This document shows, piece by piece, positions 18,166-26,247 of a DNA stretch of 64,000 nt; within the stretch, counting starts at the first letter, position 1; every line of letters starts with the position of its first letter. The DNA comes from Bacteroidota bacterium (GTDB taxonomy: Bacteria > Bacteroidota > Bacteroidia > Chitinophagales > BACL12), in NCBI GenBank assembly GCA_016706255.1, contig JADJJZ010000029.1, forward strand, positions 682,001-746,000. Reading direction: 5' to 3'. The notes under the pieces are model-generated. The model worked only from the letters and a program-made list of their open reading frames with translations, did no database searches and was not told the origin of the DNA. The position numbers and the translations under genes were made by a program.

Positions 18166-18954
18166 GTGAGTAAGATAAAAACCGCACTCCGATATGGGAA
18201 GTACCTGCTTACAGCCAAAAGCAGGTATGAAATACACTCGCCATTTGTATTCAATTTGATACAGGATGTACTGCGCGACAAGCGGCATTATTATGCTTTT
18301 GACGAGATAGAATCGAGGCGCGACGGGCTTTTGGCGGACGAATCGGTAATTGTGGTTGAGGATTTTGGGGCAGGTAGTAAAATTAACAAAACCCCGGAGC
18401 GCAAAATCAACGCCATTGCCAAAAACACCCTCATTTCACCAAAATTTGGTCAAATGTTGTTCAGGCTTACGAATTATTTGCAGCCGGCTCAGGTGCTTGA
18501 AATTGGCACTTCGCTGGGAATCAGCACATTATATCTGGCAAAAGCCTGTCCAAAGGCAAAAATAACCACCTTAGAAGGAAGTGGAAATGTGGCAAAAAAG
18601 GCCACAGAACAATTTAATGCCCTGGAAGCAGGCAATATTAGAATTGTTACCGGTGAATTCAGCGCAACGCTGCCGGCGGTTTTGGCTGGTATTAAGCAAC
18701 TGGATATGGCTTTTATAGATGGTAACCACCGTTTTGCCCCTACCCTGGCTTACTTTGAATTAATGTTACCTTACCTGAACGAAAACAGTGTGCTGATATT
18801 TGACGATATACACTGGAGCGATGAGATGGAAAAAGCCTGGGAAGCAGTAAAATCAAACCCTCAGGTAACACTAAGCCTCGATTTGTTTTTTAAGGGGATT
18901 GTATTTTTTCGCAAAGATTTTAAGCAGAAAAGTCACCTCGTTTTGCAGTTTTAA
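18166..18954 (+). CDS. Class I SAM-dependent methyltransferase, O-methyltransferase-like
   Basis: Predicted SAM-dependent methyltransferase, probably cytoplasmic. The 262-residue product has motif I 'LEIGTSLGIS' at 111-120, an acidic strand end 'TTLEGSG' that would hold the SAM ribose, 'FIDGNHR' at 183-189 and 'FDDIHW' at 212-217, the last two resembling the metal-associated motifs of small-molecule O-methyltransferases. An N-terminal segment of about 100 residues is specific to a Bacteroidetes subgroup. The start is GTG at 18166, the only one that precedes the conserved 'YLLTAKSRYEIHSPFVF' opening. Substrate unknown. Confidence 0.85.
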   Translation: MSKIKTALRYGKYLLTAKSRYEIHSPFVFNLIQDVLRDKRHYYAFDEIESRRDGLLADESVIVVEDFGAGSKINKTPERKINAIAKNTLISPKFGQMLFRLTNYLQPAQVLEIGTSLGISTLYLAKACPKAKITTLEGSGNVAKKATEQFNALEAGNIRIVTGEFSATLPAVLAGIKQLDMAFIDGNHRFAPTLAYFELMLPYLNENSVLIFDDIHWSDEMEKAWEAVKSNPQVTLSLDLFFKGIVFFRKDFKQKSHLVLQF

Positions 18955-19040
18955 AGTCATTTAACATAGTTTAACCGCAACCATTTAGGCGCCTATAAAT
19001 CAAACAATTACCTTTACAACTATAATATTAACAAGTGTTT

Positions 19041-20414
19041 ATGAAAAAACTAATCATTGGATTTACCCTTGCGCTGTTTGTTACTGTGTCAGTAACTGCG
19101 CAAAACAGCTTGCCATCCAATTTCTTTATGAAGAAGTTGCCGAATGGTATGGAAGTGCTCGTTATTGAAGATAAAACCGTTCCGCTGGCTACAATCGAAA
19201 TTGTTGTGCGCAATGGTTCTTATACTGAGGACAGTGTGTTTAACGGATTGTCGCATATGTACGAACATATGTTTTTTAAAGCCAACAAAGATTTACCAAG
19301 TCAGGAAGCATTTTTAAAACGTATCAACGAATTAGGTATTGTATTTAACGGTACAACCGGCGATGAACGTGTAAATTATTTTATCACATTAACCAACAAC
19401 AAAATTGATGAAGGTATTGCATTTATGAATTCTGCAATTCGTTATCCATTGTTTTTGGAAGATGAAATGAAACGTGAAAATCCTGTTGTAGATGGTGAAT
19501 TTCAACGTGCGGAATCTAATCCAACCTTCTTCCTGTTTGACCAGTACAACCGCTACATGTGGAAAGAAAATTATTACCGCAAAAATGCAATTGGCGTACA
19601 TGATGTTATTTTAACTTGTACACCTGAAAAAATGCGTATTATTCAAAACAAATATTATTATCCGAACAACAGTATGATTGTGGTTGCAGGTGATGTAAAA
19701 CACGATGAAATTTTCGGAAAAGTAGAAGGCGTTTTCGGCGATTGGAAACCTGCTGATTTTGATCCGTTTCAAAAATGGCCGATACCGGAATTTGAACCAT
19801 TAAAAGGCGTTACGAATTTTGTTACCATAAATGAAAATGCTCAGGTGCCGATTTTTTTAACCGGTTACCATGGTCCTGATACACGCAACGATTTAAAAGC
19901 AACTTATGCTGCCGATGTATTTTCGTACATCTTGTCACAGGCATCAAGTAAATTACAAAAAGACTTAGTGGAAAGTGGTTTAGCTTATCAGGTAAATGTT
20001 GGTTATCAAACTTGCAAATACACCGGACCAATCAACATTATTCTTGTTCCGAATCCGGAGAAAGTAAATGAAGCCTGGAAAGTGTTATGGGAAAATGTTG
20101 CTATGTGGGCAGACCCAAATTATTATACCGATGAACAATTGGAAACCGCTAAAAATTTACTGGCTATTCAGGATGCTTATGGCAAAGAAAGCACAAGTGA
20201 ATTTACACACCTGGTAACCTACTGGTGGTGTTCTGCTTCAATTGATTATTACACCAATTACGTAGCTAATTTGCAAAAAGTTACCAAAGAAGATATTGCA
20301 AATTATGTAAAAAAATACATCATTGATCAGCCGCATGTTAACGGATTATTATTAAGTCCTGCCATGAAAGAAATGATCGATGTTAAATCAATTGGTTTCG
20401 AAATAAAAGAATAA
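19041..20414 (+). CDS. M16 family metallopeptidase, catalytic subunit, secreted
   Basis: Zinc peptidase of the pitrilysin/processing-peptidase family, exported by a Sec signal peptide (about residues 1-20). The inverted zinc motif HxxEH is present as H72-M-Y-E75-H76 and a downstream acidic segment ('NPVVDGEFQRAE') supplies the expected third ligand. I start at the ATG at 19041 because it begins the signal peptide; a GTG two codons earlier is less likely. The gene is followed after 26 bases by a second M16 gene lacking the zinc motif, the usual catalytic/non-catalytic pair of bacterial M16B heterodimers. A TACCTTTA promoter-like box lies at 19009-19016. Confidence 0.92.
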   Translation: MKKLIIGFTLALFVTVSVTAQNSLPSNFFMKKLPNGMEVLVIEDKTVPLATIEIVVRNGSYTEDSVFNGLSHMYEHMFFKANKDLPSQEAFLKRINELGIVFNGTTGDERVNYFITLTNNKIDEGIAFMNSAIRYPLFLEDEMKRENPVVDGEFQRAESNPTFFLFDQYNRYMWKENYYRKNAIGVHDVILTCTPEKMRIIQNKYYYPNNSMIVVAGDVKHDEIFGKVEGVFGDWKPADFDPFQKWPIPEFEPLKGVTNFVTINENAQVPIFLTGYHGPDTRNDLKATYAADVFSYILSQASSKLQKDLVESGLAYQVNVGYQTCKYTGPINIILVPNPEKVNEAWKVLWENVAMWADPNYYTDEQLETAKNLLAIQDAYGKESTSEFTHLVTYWWCSASIDYYTNYVANLQKVTKEDIANYVKKYIIDQPHVNGLLLSPAMKEMIDVKSIGFEIKE

Positions 20415-20440
20415 TTACCCATTACGTAAAATAAAATATT

Positions 20441-21769
20441 ATGAAAAAAATTAAAATAGTATCGCTGCTTTTCGTTACACTGCTCACGGCAGGTTCAACG
20501 TTTGCACAGGCTACAAAAGAATTCACCGTTGATGGTATTAAAGTAATTCACAAATATGTGCCTAAAGATGTTATCAGCGTGCGTTTATTTGTTGAAGGCG
20601 GAACTGCCAACTACAGTAAAGAAAAACAAGGTATCGAAAGTTTTGCCTTAAACCTGATGGTAGATGGCGGAACAACTAACATGTCTAAAATTGAATTTAA
20701 AACAGCTACTGAAAAAATCGGAACTTCACTGGGTGCCAGCACAGGTTTAGATTATGGTTCAATCAGTATGACTTGTATTAAAACATTTTGGGACCAGAGC
20801 TGGAATTTATATACAGATGCAATTTTAAATCCTGCCTTTTCTGAAAATGAATATAATTTAATGAAAGAGCAATTAATTGCCAATGCACAACAAACCATGG
20901 CCGATCCTGATGCATATTTGGATTTAATGGCGCGTCAAATTGCATTTGAAAAAAAGGATTATGCTAAATCATACGATGGCACACCTGAAAGTTTAGAAGG
21001 TATTACTTTAGAGGATATTAAAAATTACTACAAAAAAACAATTGGTAAAAAACGTACATTCCTTGTTGTTGTAGGTAATATTACTGAAGAGGATTTAACT
21101 GCGAAAATTAAAGCTACCTTGTCTAAAATGGCAAATGGCACGCCGGTTTCATCAGAATCGCGTACATTAATTACACAATCAAAAATTCACGTTGAAGACC
21201 GCGACATAGCTACCAATTACATTATGGGTATTATGAGTGCACCATTTGCAAATACTGCAGAAGGAATTAACTACCGCATTGGTATGTCGATTTTAGGTGA
21301 TCGTTATTTTACTGAATTACGTACTAAACGCAGTTTAAGTTATGCACCTGCAGCATTTTACAATCGCGCCGCAATTTCAAATCCTTACGGTGCTATTTAT
21401 ATTACCACCATCGATCCAAAACAAAGTATGCAGGTAATGGTTGAAGAATTAGATAAAGTAAAAAAAGATGGTTTTTCGGAAGAAGAATTTACTGATAAAA
21501 AACAGGAATTTTTAACCGGTTACTATTTAACATTAGAAACCACCGCAAACCAGGCTGATGCCTTAGGCCGTGCCGAAATTAACGGCGGCTGGGAATCATT
21601 AGACCAATTAACCGAAAACGTAAATAAAGCAAAACTGGCTGATATAAATGCCACCTTCGACAAATACAGCAACGTGATTGTTTGGATTTACTTAGGTAAA
21701 AAAGATGCCGTTAAAGACGAAGACTTTAAACAAACAACTCCAAAAGAGAAAAAAGGCAAACCTTATTGA
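20441..21769 (+). CDS. M16 family peptidase homologue, non-catalytic subunit
   Basis: Partner of the preceding M16 peptidase. It has a signal peptide (cleavage near 'TFAQA') and the M16 double-domain fold over 442 residues. At the place where HxxEH should occur the sequence reads 'GIESFALNLM' (about 64-73), so it cannot bind zinc in the usual way. It does keep the C-terminal substrate-positioning motif 'RTKRSLSYAPAAFY' with the conserved Arg and Tyr that complete the active site of the partner in M16B heterodimers. A GNRA-type terminator follows directly. Confidence 0.92.
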   Translation: MKKIKIVSLLFVTLLTAGSTFAQATKEFTVDGIKVIHKYVPKDVISVRLFVEGGTANYSKEKQGIESFALNLMVDGGTTNMSKIEFKTATEKIGTSLGASTGLDYGSISMTCIKTFWDQSWNLYTDAILNPAFSENEYNLMKEQLIANAQQTMADPDAYLDLMARQIAFEKKDYAKSYDGTPESLEGITLEDIKNYYKKTIGKKRTFLVVVGNITEEDLTAKIKATLSKMANGTPVSSESRTLITQSKIHVEDRDIATNYIMGIMSAPFANTAEGINYRIGMSILGDRYFTELRTKRSLSYAPAAFYNRAAISNPYGAIYITTIDPKQSMQVMVEELDKVKKDGFSEEEFTDKKQEFLTGYYLTLETTANQADALGRAEINGGWESLDQLTENVNKAKLADINATFDKYSNVIVWIYLGKKDAVKDEDFKQTTPKEKKGKPY

Positions 21770-21792
21770 TTTTGTTTTTTAAATGATTATAG

Positions 21793-21819
21793 CCGCATCG
21801 AAAGATGCGGTTTTTTTTT
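21793..21819 (+). terminator. Rho-independent terminator of the M16 operon
   Basis: The 7-bp stem CCGCATC/GATGCGG with a GAAA tetraloop is followed by nine T, 23 bases after the stop codon. Confidence 0.9.
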
Positions 21820-21862
21820 GCAAAAAAAAATTAAATCACAATCAACATTTATTTCGACACAC

Positions 21863-22066
21863 CAACTCCGTAGGAGTGTAACGTTTGTAGCAACCATTCC
21901 ATTTTTAGATCCATAAACTCAGTAGGAGTGAAACCTTTGTAGCAACAATGCAATTTTCAATTCACCATACTCCGTAGGAGTTACATATTTTTAGCAAAAA
22001 CAAATGCCCAGCAAAAACAAATGCCCATTTAGATCCACCAACTCCGTAGGAGTGAAATATTGGTTT
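21863..22066. repeat. Four interspersed palindromic repeats, about 52-bp period
   Basis: Four related copies share a core ACTCCGTAGGAGT (stem ACTCC/GGAGT) followed by 'GAAACnTTTGTAGCAA' or a decayed version. Cores begin at about 21865, 21917, 21969 and 22040, spaced 52, 52 and 71 bases; the long third interval contains a 17-bp tandem duplication (21993-22009 and 22010-22026), which restores a 54-base period when removed. Copies 1 and 2 are best preserved. They are dispersed-palindrome (REP-like) elements, not CRISPR, since repeats diverge and no cas genes are near. Confidence 0.75.
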
Positions 22067-22124
22067 AGTTGATAGATTCGACTAATTAACTCTTGCACCG
22101 GATTGTAGTGGAAACAAACAACCC

Positions 22125-22156
22125 AATGTGCTAATGTGTTAATGTGCTGATGTGCT
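22125..22156 (+). repeat. 8-bp tandem repeat, four units
   Basis: Four consecutive 8-base units: AATGTGCT, AATGTGTT, AATGTGCT and GATGTGCT. The same motif recurs in reverse complement at 22381-22428. Confidence 0.75.
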
Positions 22157-22380
22157 GATTAACAGCCGGATTCGGAGTAAGCATTACATTTTTACCTTTT
22201 AATTTATAATCAACGCTCAATTACAACTTGGAAAAATGTAGCTTAAGAGGTTTGTTGCAACGAAAAGCCGGTTGGGCATTTCTTCGTGTGAAAAATTGCG
22301 CTGCCCAAAATTGGCTGTTAAATTATATATACATTAATTGGGTTAATCTGTGCATCAACAAATTGGTAATTGGGTTAATT

Positions 22381-22428
22381 GGTACATCCGCACATTGGTA
22401 CATTCGCACATTAGCACCTTCGCACATC
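22381..22428 (-). repeat. 16-bp (2 x 8) tandem repeat, inverted relative to 22125-22156
   Basis: Three 16-base units (starting at 22381, 22397 and 22413), each two 8-mers of consensus nGCACATT, the reverse complement of AATGTGCn. The array ends four bases before the stop codon of the minus-strand gene at 22432. Between the two arrays lie further inverted repeats: TTAACAGCC (22159-22167) with GGCTGTTAA (22313-22321), and TTGGGCA (22272-22278) with TGCCCAA (22302-22308). No gene is supported in 21820-22431. Confidence 0.7.
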
Positions 22429-22431
22429 AAC

Positions 22432-23109
22432 TCACTCTTCGCCGAGACAAATTGCACCAACATTAACCTGTGTAAATTTGAGTTGCTTTAACTGGCTTGC
22501 ATCTAAAAATGAAATCTCCTGCAATACATCCAACACATAAAAATTATTCCACCCTTTTAAACTTGTTGGAAAACATTTACTTTTTGGATAATTCGGATCA
22601 TTTGCAACGCGACCTAATTGTTCAACAAAAAATATTCCATCGGTGTAACGAATTACTTTGGCGGTAATATTAAACGCAACAAAAACACTTCCTGCTGTTG
22701 CACCTTCGCGCGTGTAAACAGCCTTTGAATTATAACAACTTGTTTTTTGAATGGTGAATGATTCCCATATTGCATTATTATCGAACGGAATGCCCGTCGG
22801 GTCAGGGTTTAAATAAGATTCTGCTGCAAGCACATTTGTTTTAATTATGGTGGTATCATACGCCAGACAATCGTAATTAACGCGTGCAACCGGAATAAAT
22901 ACAAACGATTTATCGCCCATTTTTCTTGAGCTGTCGTAATTCGGAATTATTTGTGGTGTTAAACTGCAATAATCGTTTCCAATTTTTACAAATTCTATAA
23001 TTACCGTTGCTTTTACCAGTTCCCCTTTTGCGTATGATTGTGGTTTAACCTGTGCATGTGTGAGCGTAATTTGCAAACAACAAAACAATAACAAAACACG
23101 TGATTTCAT
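22432..23109 (-). CDS. Hypothetical secreted protein
   Basis: Family not recognised. The 225-residue product has a Sec signal peptide (about 1-19, cleavage after 'LTHAQ'), then a beta-rich mature domain with several cysteines ('NDYCSL', 'YDCLAY', 'KTSCYN', 'SKCFPT', 'GAICLGEE') that could form disulfides in the periplasm. No membrane segment or sorting domain is visible. It lies 28 bases beyond the thioesterase gene on the same strand, so co-transcription is possible. Its 3' end abuts the repeat nest. Confidence 0.72.
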   Translation of the reverse strand: MKSRVLLLFCCLQITLTHAQVKPQSYAKGELVKATVIIEFVKIGNDYCSLTPQIIPNYDSSRKMGDKSFVFIPVARVNYDCLAYDTTIIKTNVLAAESYLNPDPTGIPFDNNAIWESFTIQKTSCYNSKAVYTREGATAGSVFVAFNITAKVIRYTDGIFFVEQLGRVANDPNYPKSKCFPTSLKGWNNFYVLDVLQEISFLDASQLKQLKFTQVNVGAICLGEE

Positions 23110-23137
23110 GTTATCAGAAATTTATTTTTTACTACAA

Positions 23138-23650
23138 TTATTGTAAAAATATTTGTTTAAGTTCCTTAGCTTCTTCGGGTTTCATTCTTCCTGCTAAAAC
23201 AAGGCGCAACTCTCTTCTGCGCAATGCAGAAACAAAACGGCGGTGTTCATCTTCTGTTTCCGGTAATACTTCAGGAATGGCAACCGGGCGACCATCATCA
23301 TCTAATGCAACAAAGGTTAAAAATGCTTCATTACATTTTACTTTTTCTGATGAGCGATAATTTTCTTTAAACACTTCCACAAAAATTTCCATGCTGGTAT
23401 TAAACGCACGTGTAACTTGTGCAGTAATGGTAACAATATCGCCGATTTTAATTGGGCGACTAAACGACACATTATCTACCGCAGCGGTAACCACAATTTT
23501 ATTCGCGTGTTTTCCGCCACAAATTCCACAGGCAATATCCATCCATTTTAATAAATTGCCTCCCATTAAATTATGCATCGGATTGGTATCGTTGGGCATA
23601 ACGATTTCTGTAAATGTGGTAAACGATTGCGCTACTGCTTTCCCGCTCAT
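23138..23650 (-). CDS. Acyl-CoA thioesterase, hotdog fold (YciA/BACH-like)
   Basis: Hydrolyses acyl-CoA to free acid and CoA in the cytoplasm; chain-length preference cannot be read. The 170-residue single hotdog domain shows the family's 'MPNDTNPMHNLMGGNLLKWMD' segment, containing the catalytic Asn/Asp region and the central helix, followed by 'VDNVSFSRPIKIGDIVTI' and a strand ending in 'CNEAFLTFVALDDDGRPV'. The C-terminal tail is charged and helical. A perfect TACCTTTG promoter box lies 17 bases upstream of the ATG. Confidence 0.92.
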   Translation of the reverse strand: MSGKAVAQSFTTFTEIVMPNDTNPMHNLMGGNLLKWMDIACGICGGKHANKIVVTAAVDNVSFSRPIKIGDIVTITAQVTRAFNTSMEIFVEVFKENYRSSEKVKCNEAFLTFVALDDDGRPVAIPEVLPETEDEHRRFVSALRRRELRLVLAGRMKPEEAKELKQIFLQ

Positions 23651-23666
23651 TGTTTTATTTTGTTTG

Positions 23667-23674
23667 CAAAGGTA
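23667..23674 (-). promoter_or_regulatory. -7 promoter element for the thioesterase gene
   Basis: The minus strand reads TACCTTTGC, matching TAnnTTTG, 17 bases before the start codon at 23650. Confidence 0.5.
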
Positions 23675-23785
23675 GGGTTTTATCGCTGTAAAATGAGCAG
23701 TTTTATGTCACGTTCAGGTTGAAACGGTGTGCGCATAAGGTTTGTGCGCTTTGGAACTTTTATTTTTCGCCTATGGTTTAAATTA

Positions 23786-23799
23786 TATGTATATACATA
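23786..23799. promoter_or_regulatory. 14-bp palindrome, possible operator
   Basis: TATGTATATACATA is a perfect palindrome lying 37 bases upstream of the dioxygenase gene. Low-complexity AT sequence makes chance occurrence possible. Confidence 0.25.
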
Positions 23800-23835
23800 C
23801 ATATTGAATAATAATTTATTAATTTTATCCATTCA

Positions 23836-24711
23836 ATGAACCGAAGGAAATTTATACAAGCCGGAGCCCTTGGTTTTGGGGGATTAGGACTACTTACATC
23901 TATGCAACTCAATCAGTTTAAAAATCAGTTTTCAGAAGAAACCGACGTAAAAATGCCGGTTTTATTTATTGGTCATGGCAACCCGATGAACGCCATTGAA
24001 GATAATGAGTTTAGTCGCGGCTGGGCTGATGCCGGTAAACTACTTACCGTGCCAAAAGCCATCCTCTGTGTGTCTGCCCACTGGCTTACCCGTGGCACCA
24101 GAGTTTGTGCTGTAGCTCAACCTGAAACGATTCACGATTTTGGTGGTTTTCCGCAGGCATTGTTTGATGTGCAATACAACGCACCCGGTTCGCCTGAATT
24201 TGCGCTCGAAACACAACAATTAATTACCAAAACAAAAGTTGAACTCGATAACGAATGGGGGCTCGACCATGGTTGCTGGAGTGTGCTGAATAAAATGTTT
24301 CCTGCAGCAAATATTCCGGTGTTTCAATTAAGTATCGATTATTACCAAACACCGCAATACCACTATGAATTAGCGCAGCAGTTAAAAGATTTGCGTAAAA
24401 AAGGTGTGCTCATTATTGGCAGCGGAAATATTGTGCACAATCTGCGTTTATTTACCATGCAGGATATCGCCTTCGATTGGGCGATTGAGTTTGATACAAA
24501 AATTAAGGAATTACTCGAAAAAGGTGATCACGACCCGATAATTAATTACAAAACCCTGGGCAAAGCCGCAGAACTTTCGGTGCCTACTAACGACCACTAC
24601 CTGCCACTGTTGTATTCCATAGCCCTGCAGGAAAAAAATGAAAGTCTGCAGTTTTTTAACGATAAAACCACAGCAGGTTCCATTTCCATGCGTTCGCTTA
24701 AAATCGGATAA
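23836..24711 (+). CDS. DODA-type extradiol ring-opening dioxygenase with Tat signal (YgiD-like)
   Basis: Class III extradiol dioxygenase family, related to 4,5-DOPA dioxygenase (E. coli YgiD), which opens catechol rings using a non-haem metal. The N-terminus 'NRRKFIQAGALGFGGLG' is a twin-arginine export signal, so the enzyme is probably folded with its metal in the cytoplasm and exported. Candidate metal or catalytic histidines are H47 in 'FIGHGNP', H82 in 'SAHWLTRG' and H145 in 'WGLDHGCW', plus a later 'GSGNIVHNL'. Length (291 aa) is normal for the family plus signal. Cytoplasmic homologues usually lack a Tat signal, so export is noteworthy. Natural substrate unknown. Confidence 0.88.
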   Translation: MNRRKFIQAGALGFGGLGLLTSMQLNQFKNQFSEETDVKMPVLFIGHGNPMNAIEDNEFSRGWADAGKLLTVPKAILCVSAHWLTRGTRVCAVAQPETIHDFGGFPQALFDVQYNAPGSPEFALETQQLITKTKVELDNEWGLDHGCWSVLNKMFPAANIPVFQLSIDYYQTPQYHYELAQQLKDLRKKGVLIIGSGNIVHNLRLFTMQDIAFDWAIEFDTKIKELLEKGDHDPIINYKTLGKAAELSVPTNDHYLPLLYSIALQEKNESLQFFNDKTTAGSISMRSLKIG

Positions 24712-24822
24712 TCATTTTTTTGTTCCTGTTATTTGTGTTTGCGATTTTTATAAGTGCATGGTTTAACATAAATCATACTTTTATTAAAAATGTATGCTTA
24801 CTTTTAACCTAAATCATAAGCA

Positions 24823-25623
24823 ATGAAAACGCGTATTTGTGTAGCAGGAGCAACCGGAAAAATGGGTGCCCATTTATCAAAAGCAATTGCCGAATCATCC
24901 GATTTACAAATTGTAAGTGCATTGGCAAAAAATTATAATGATCAAAATTTAGGTGAGGTATTAAATAATAAAAATATTGATGCCTGCATTTATGATGATA
25001 TTATTTTCGCGTTACAAAAAAATCCGGATATCGTTATTGATTTTTCACATGCATCGGTTGTAAAACGTAATGTAATTTGTGCCATTCAGGAAAAAGTAAA
25101 TGTGGTTGTTGGCACAAGCGGATTAACGGATAAAGATTTTGAAGAAATAAATGCATTAGCGATTGCCAATCAGGTTGGTGTAATTGCTGCGGGTAATTTT
25201 TCATTATCTGCTGTTTTAATGATGCAGTTTGCCGAACTTGCAGCAAAACATTTTCCGAGTCGTGAAATTATTGAATACAGCTACGACGGAAAGCCCGATG
25301 CACCAAGCGGTACAGCCAATGAACTGGCATCGCGTTTAGCGAAAATAAAATCGGCCGACCAAAAAATCCCGGTTGAAAATGTTGTTGGTAAAAAAGAAAG
25401 TCGCGGAGCAAATGTTGAAGGCACACAAATTCATTCTATTCGTTTACCCGGCTTTAATAATTCATGCGAAATAATTTTCGGCACAGGTGCTGAGCGATTA
25501 AAAATAAGGCACGATGCCATTGATCCGACCAAACCATATATTGACGGCGCATTATATGCCATCAGAAAAGTGATAGGATTAAAAGGATTATACCGCGGTT
25601 TAGATGCGGTAATGAAATTGTAA
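24823..25623 (+). CDS. dapB: DapB-family reductase (4-hydroxy-tetrahydrodipicolinate reductase homologue), altered active site
   Basis: Canonical DapB reduces 4-hydroxy-tetrahydrodipicolinate in lysine/diaminopimelate synthesis using NAD(P)H. The 266-residue product has the Rossmann motif GATGKMG, the 'VVGTSG' loop, and the signature 'DAPSGTA' and 'HSIRLPG'. However, the active-site region that reads E-A-H-H-R-H-K in E. coli reads E151-Y-S153-Y-D-G-K157 here: the proposed catalytic histidine is replaced by serine, while the lysine is kept. Such divergent DapB homologues exist, so it may be a variant DapB or a paralogue with another substrate. The gene stands alone, with no other lysine genes nearby. 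Confidence 0.82.
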   Translation: MKTRICVAGATGKMGAHLSKAIAESSDLQIVSALAKNYNDQNLGEVLNNKNIDACIYDDIIFALQKNPDIVIDFSHASVVKRNVICAIQEKVNVVVGTSGLTDKDFEEINALAIANQVGVIAAGNFSLSAVLMMQFAELAAKHFPSREIIEYSYDGKPDAPSGTANELASRLAKIKSADQKIPVENVVGKKESRGANVEGTQIHSIRLPGFNNSCEIIFGTGAERLKIRHDAIDPTKPYIDGALYAIRKVIGLKGLYRGLDAVMKL

Positions 25624-25630
25624 TCCGAAT

Positions 25631-25999
25631 TTATTTTTTATCGAAGAAATGGGAAATCCATTCTTTTATTTTATTGAATGAAGTATCGAATTTATCATTC
25701 AATAAACCTTCACCCGAAGCAATTCGTCCTGCAACAAGTTCTTCTTGCACAACTACATTGCTGGTGCTTTCCACAACACCTGTTGTTGCCGGAGTTCCGG
25801 TATAACCATCTGTAGTTGAACCTACTGTTGAGCCGGTAGCCGGTAATGTTGTTGTAATAAAACTGCCAGAAGTGCTGGTATTTTGCTCTGTTACCAGAGT
25901 TTGTGTAAATGCTGCAAATGTTTGAGCACTCATTCTTGCCTGTTGTCCGTAAACCTGTGCGGAAACTACTAAAGCGATAATTATTATTCCGTATTTCAT
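25631..25999 (-). CDS. Hypothetical small secreted protein
   Basis: Family not recognised. The 122-residue product has a signal peptide (about 1-18, 'SAQVYGQQ'), then a Thr/Ser/Gly/Val-rich low-complexity segment (about 40-85) that looks like an extended linker, and a C-terminal amphipathic helix rich in Lys, Asp and Phe. It converges with dapB, ending 8 bases from that gene's stop codon. A perfect TAATTTTG promoter box lies 25 bases upstream, which supports it as a real gene. Confidence 0.65.
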   Translation of the reverse strand: MKYGIIIIALVVSAQVYGQQARMSAQTFAAFTQTLVTEQNTSTSGSFITTTLPATGSTVGSTTDGYTGTPATTGVVESTSNVVVQEELVAGRIASGEGLLNDKFDTSFNKIKEWISHFFDKK

Positions 26000-26023
26000 A
26001 CTCTATAAACGCTGATACAATTA

Positions 26024-26031
26024 CAAAATTA
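26024..26031 (-). promoter_or_regulatory. -7 promoter element for the small secreted protein gene
   Basis: The minus strand reads TAATTTTG, a perfect TAnnTTTG match, 25 bases upstream of the start at 25999. Confidence 0.4.
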
Positions 26032-26221
26032 TAGCGGAATGTTATACAAGATTCGCGCCAGTACCATTTTTACAGAATTATGATATTTCAACACGGCGGC
26101 AAAAGTGTTAAATTCGCTCAAAACCCCTGCAGATAAAGCCTTTGAGTTAATTTATCATTAAAATGTTTTTTATTTCCCCAACTTCAAGCCTGTAAATACA
26201 ATAACTCCGCCTGCTTTATAA

Positions 26222-26229
26222 TATATTTG
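26222..26229 (+). promoter_or_regulatory. -7 promoter element for sucC
   Basis: TATATTTGCGC matches TAnnTTTG perfectly, 19 bases before the sucC ATG. Its last bases form the TTG at 26227 that could otherwise be mistaken for a start codon. It overlaps the 10-bp palindrome TTTGCGCAAA (26226-26235). Confidence 0.55.
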
Positions 26230-26247
26230 CGCAAAATATATACGAAA

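Noticed and set aside
17967..18288. Two overlapping minus-strand frames of about 100 codons
   Set aside because: They overlap the start of the methyltransferase gene and end in or next to the orphan hairpin; Cys/Phe-rich, no recognisable protein pattern.
21863..22066. CRISPR array
   Set aside because: Repeats diverge strongly, only four copies, spacers are related to one another, and no cas gene is in the window.
22228..22491. Open reading frame of 87 codons through the repeat nest
   Set aside because: It is composed of the 8/16-bp repeats and overlaps the 3' end of the minus-strand secreted protein gene; no signature of a protein.
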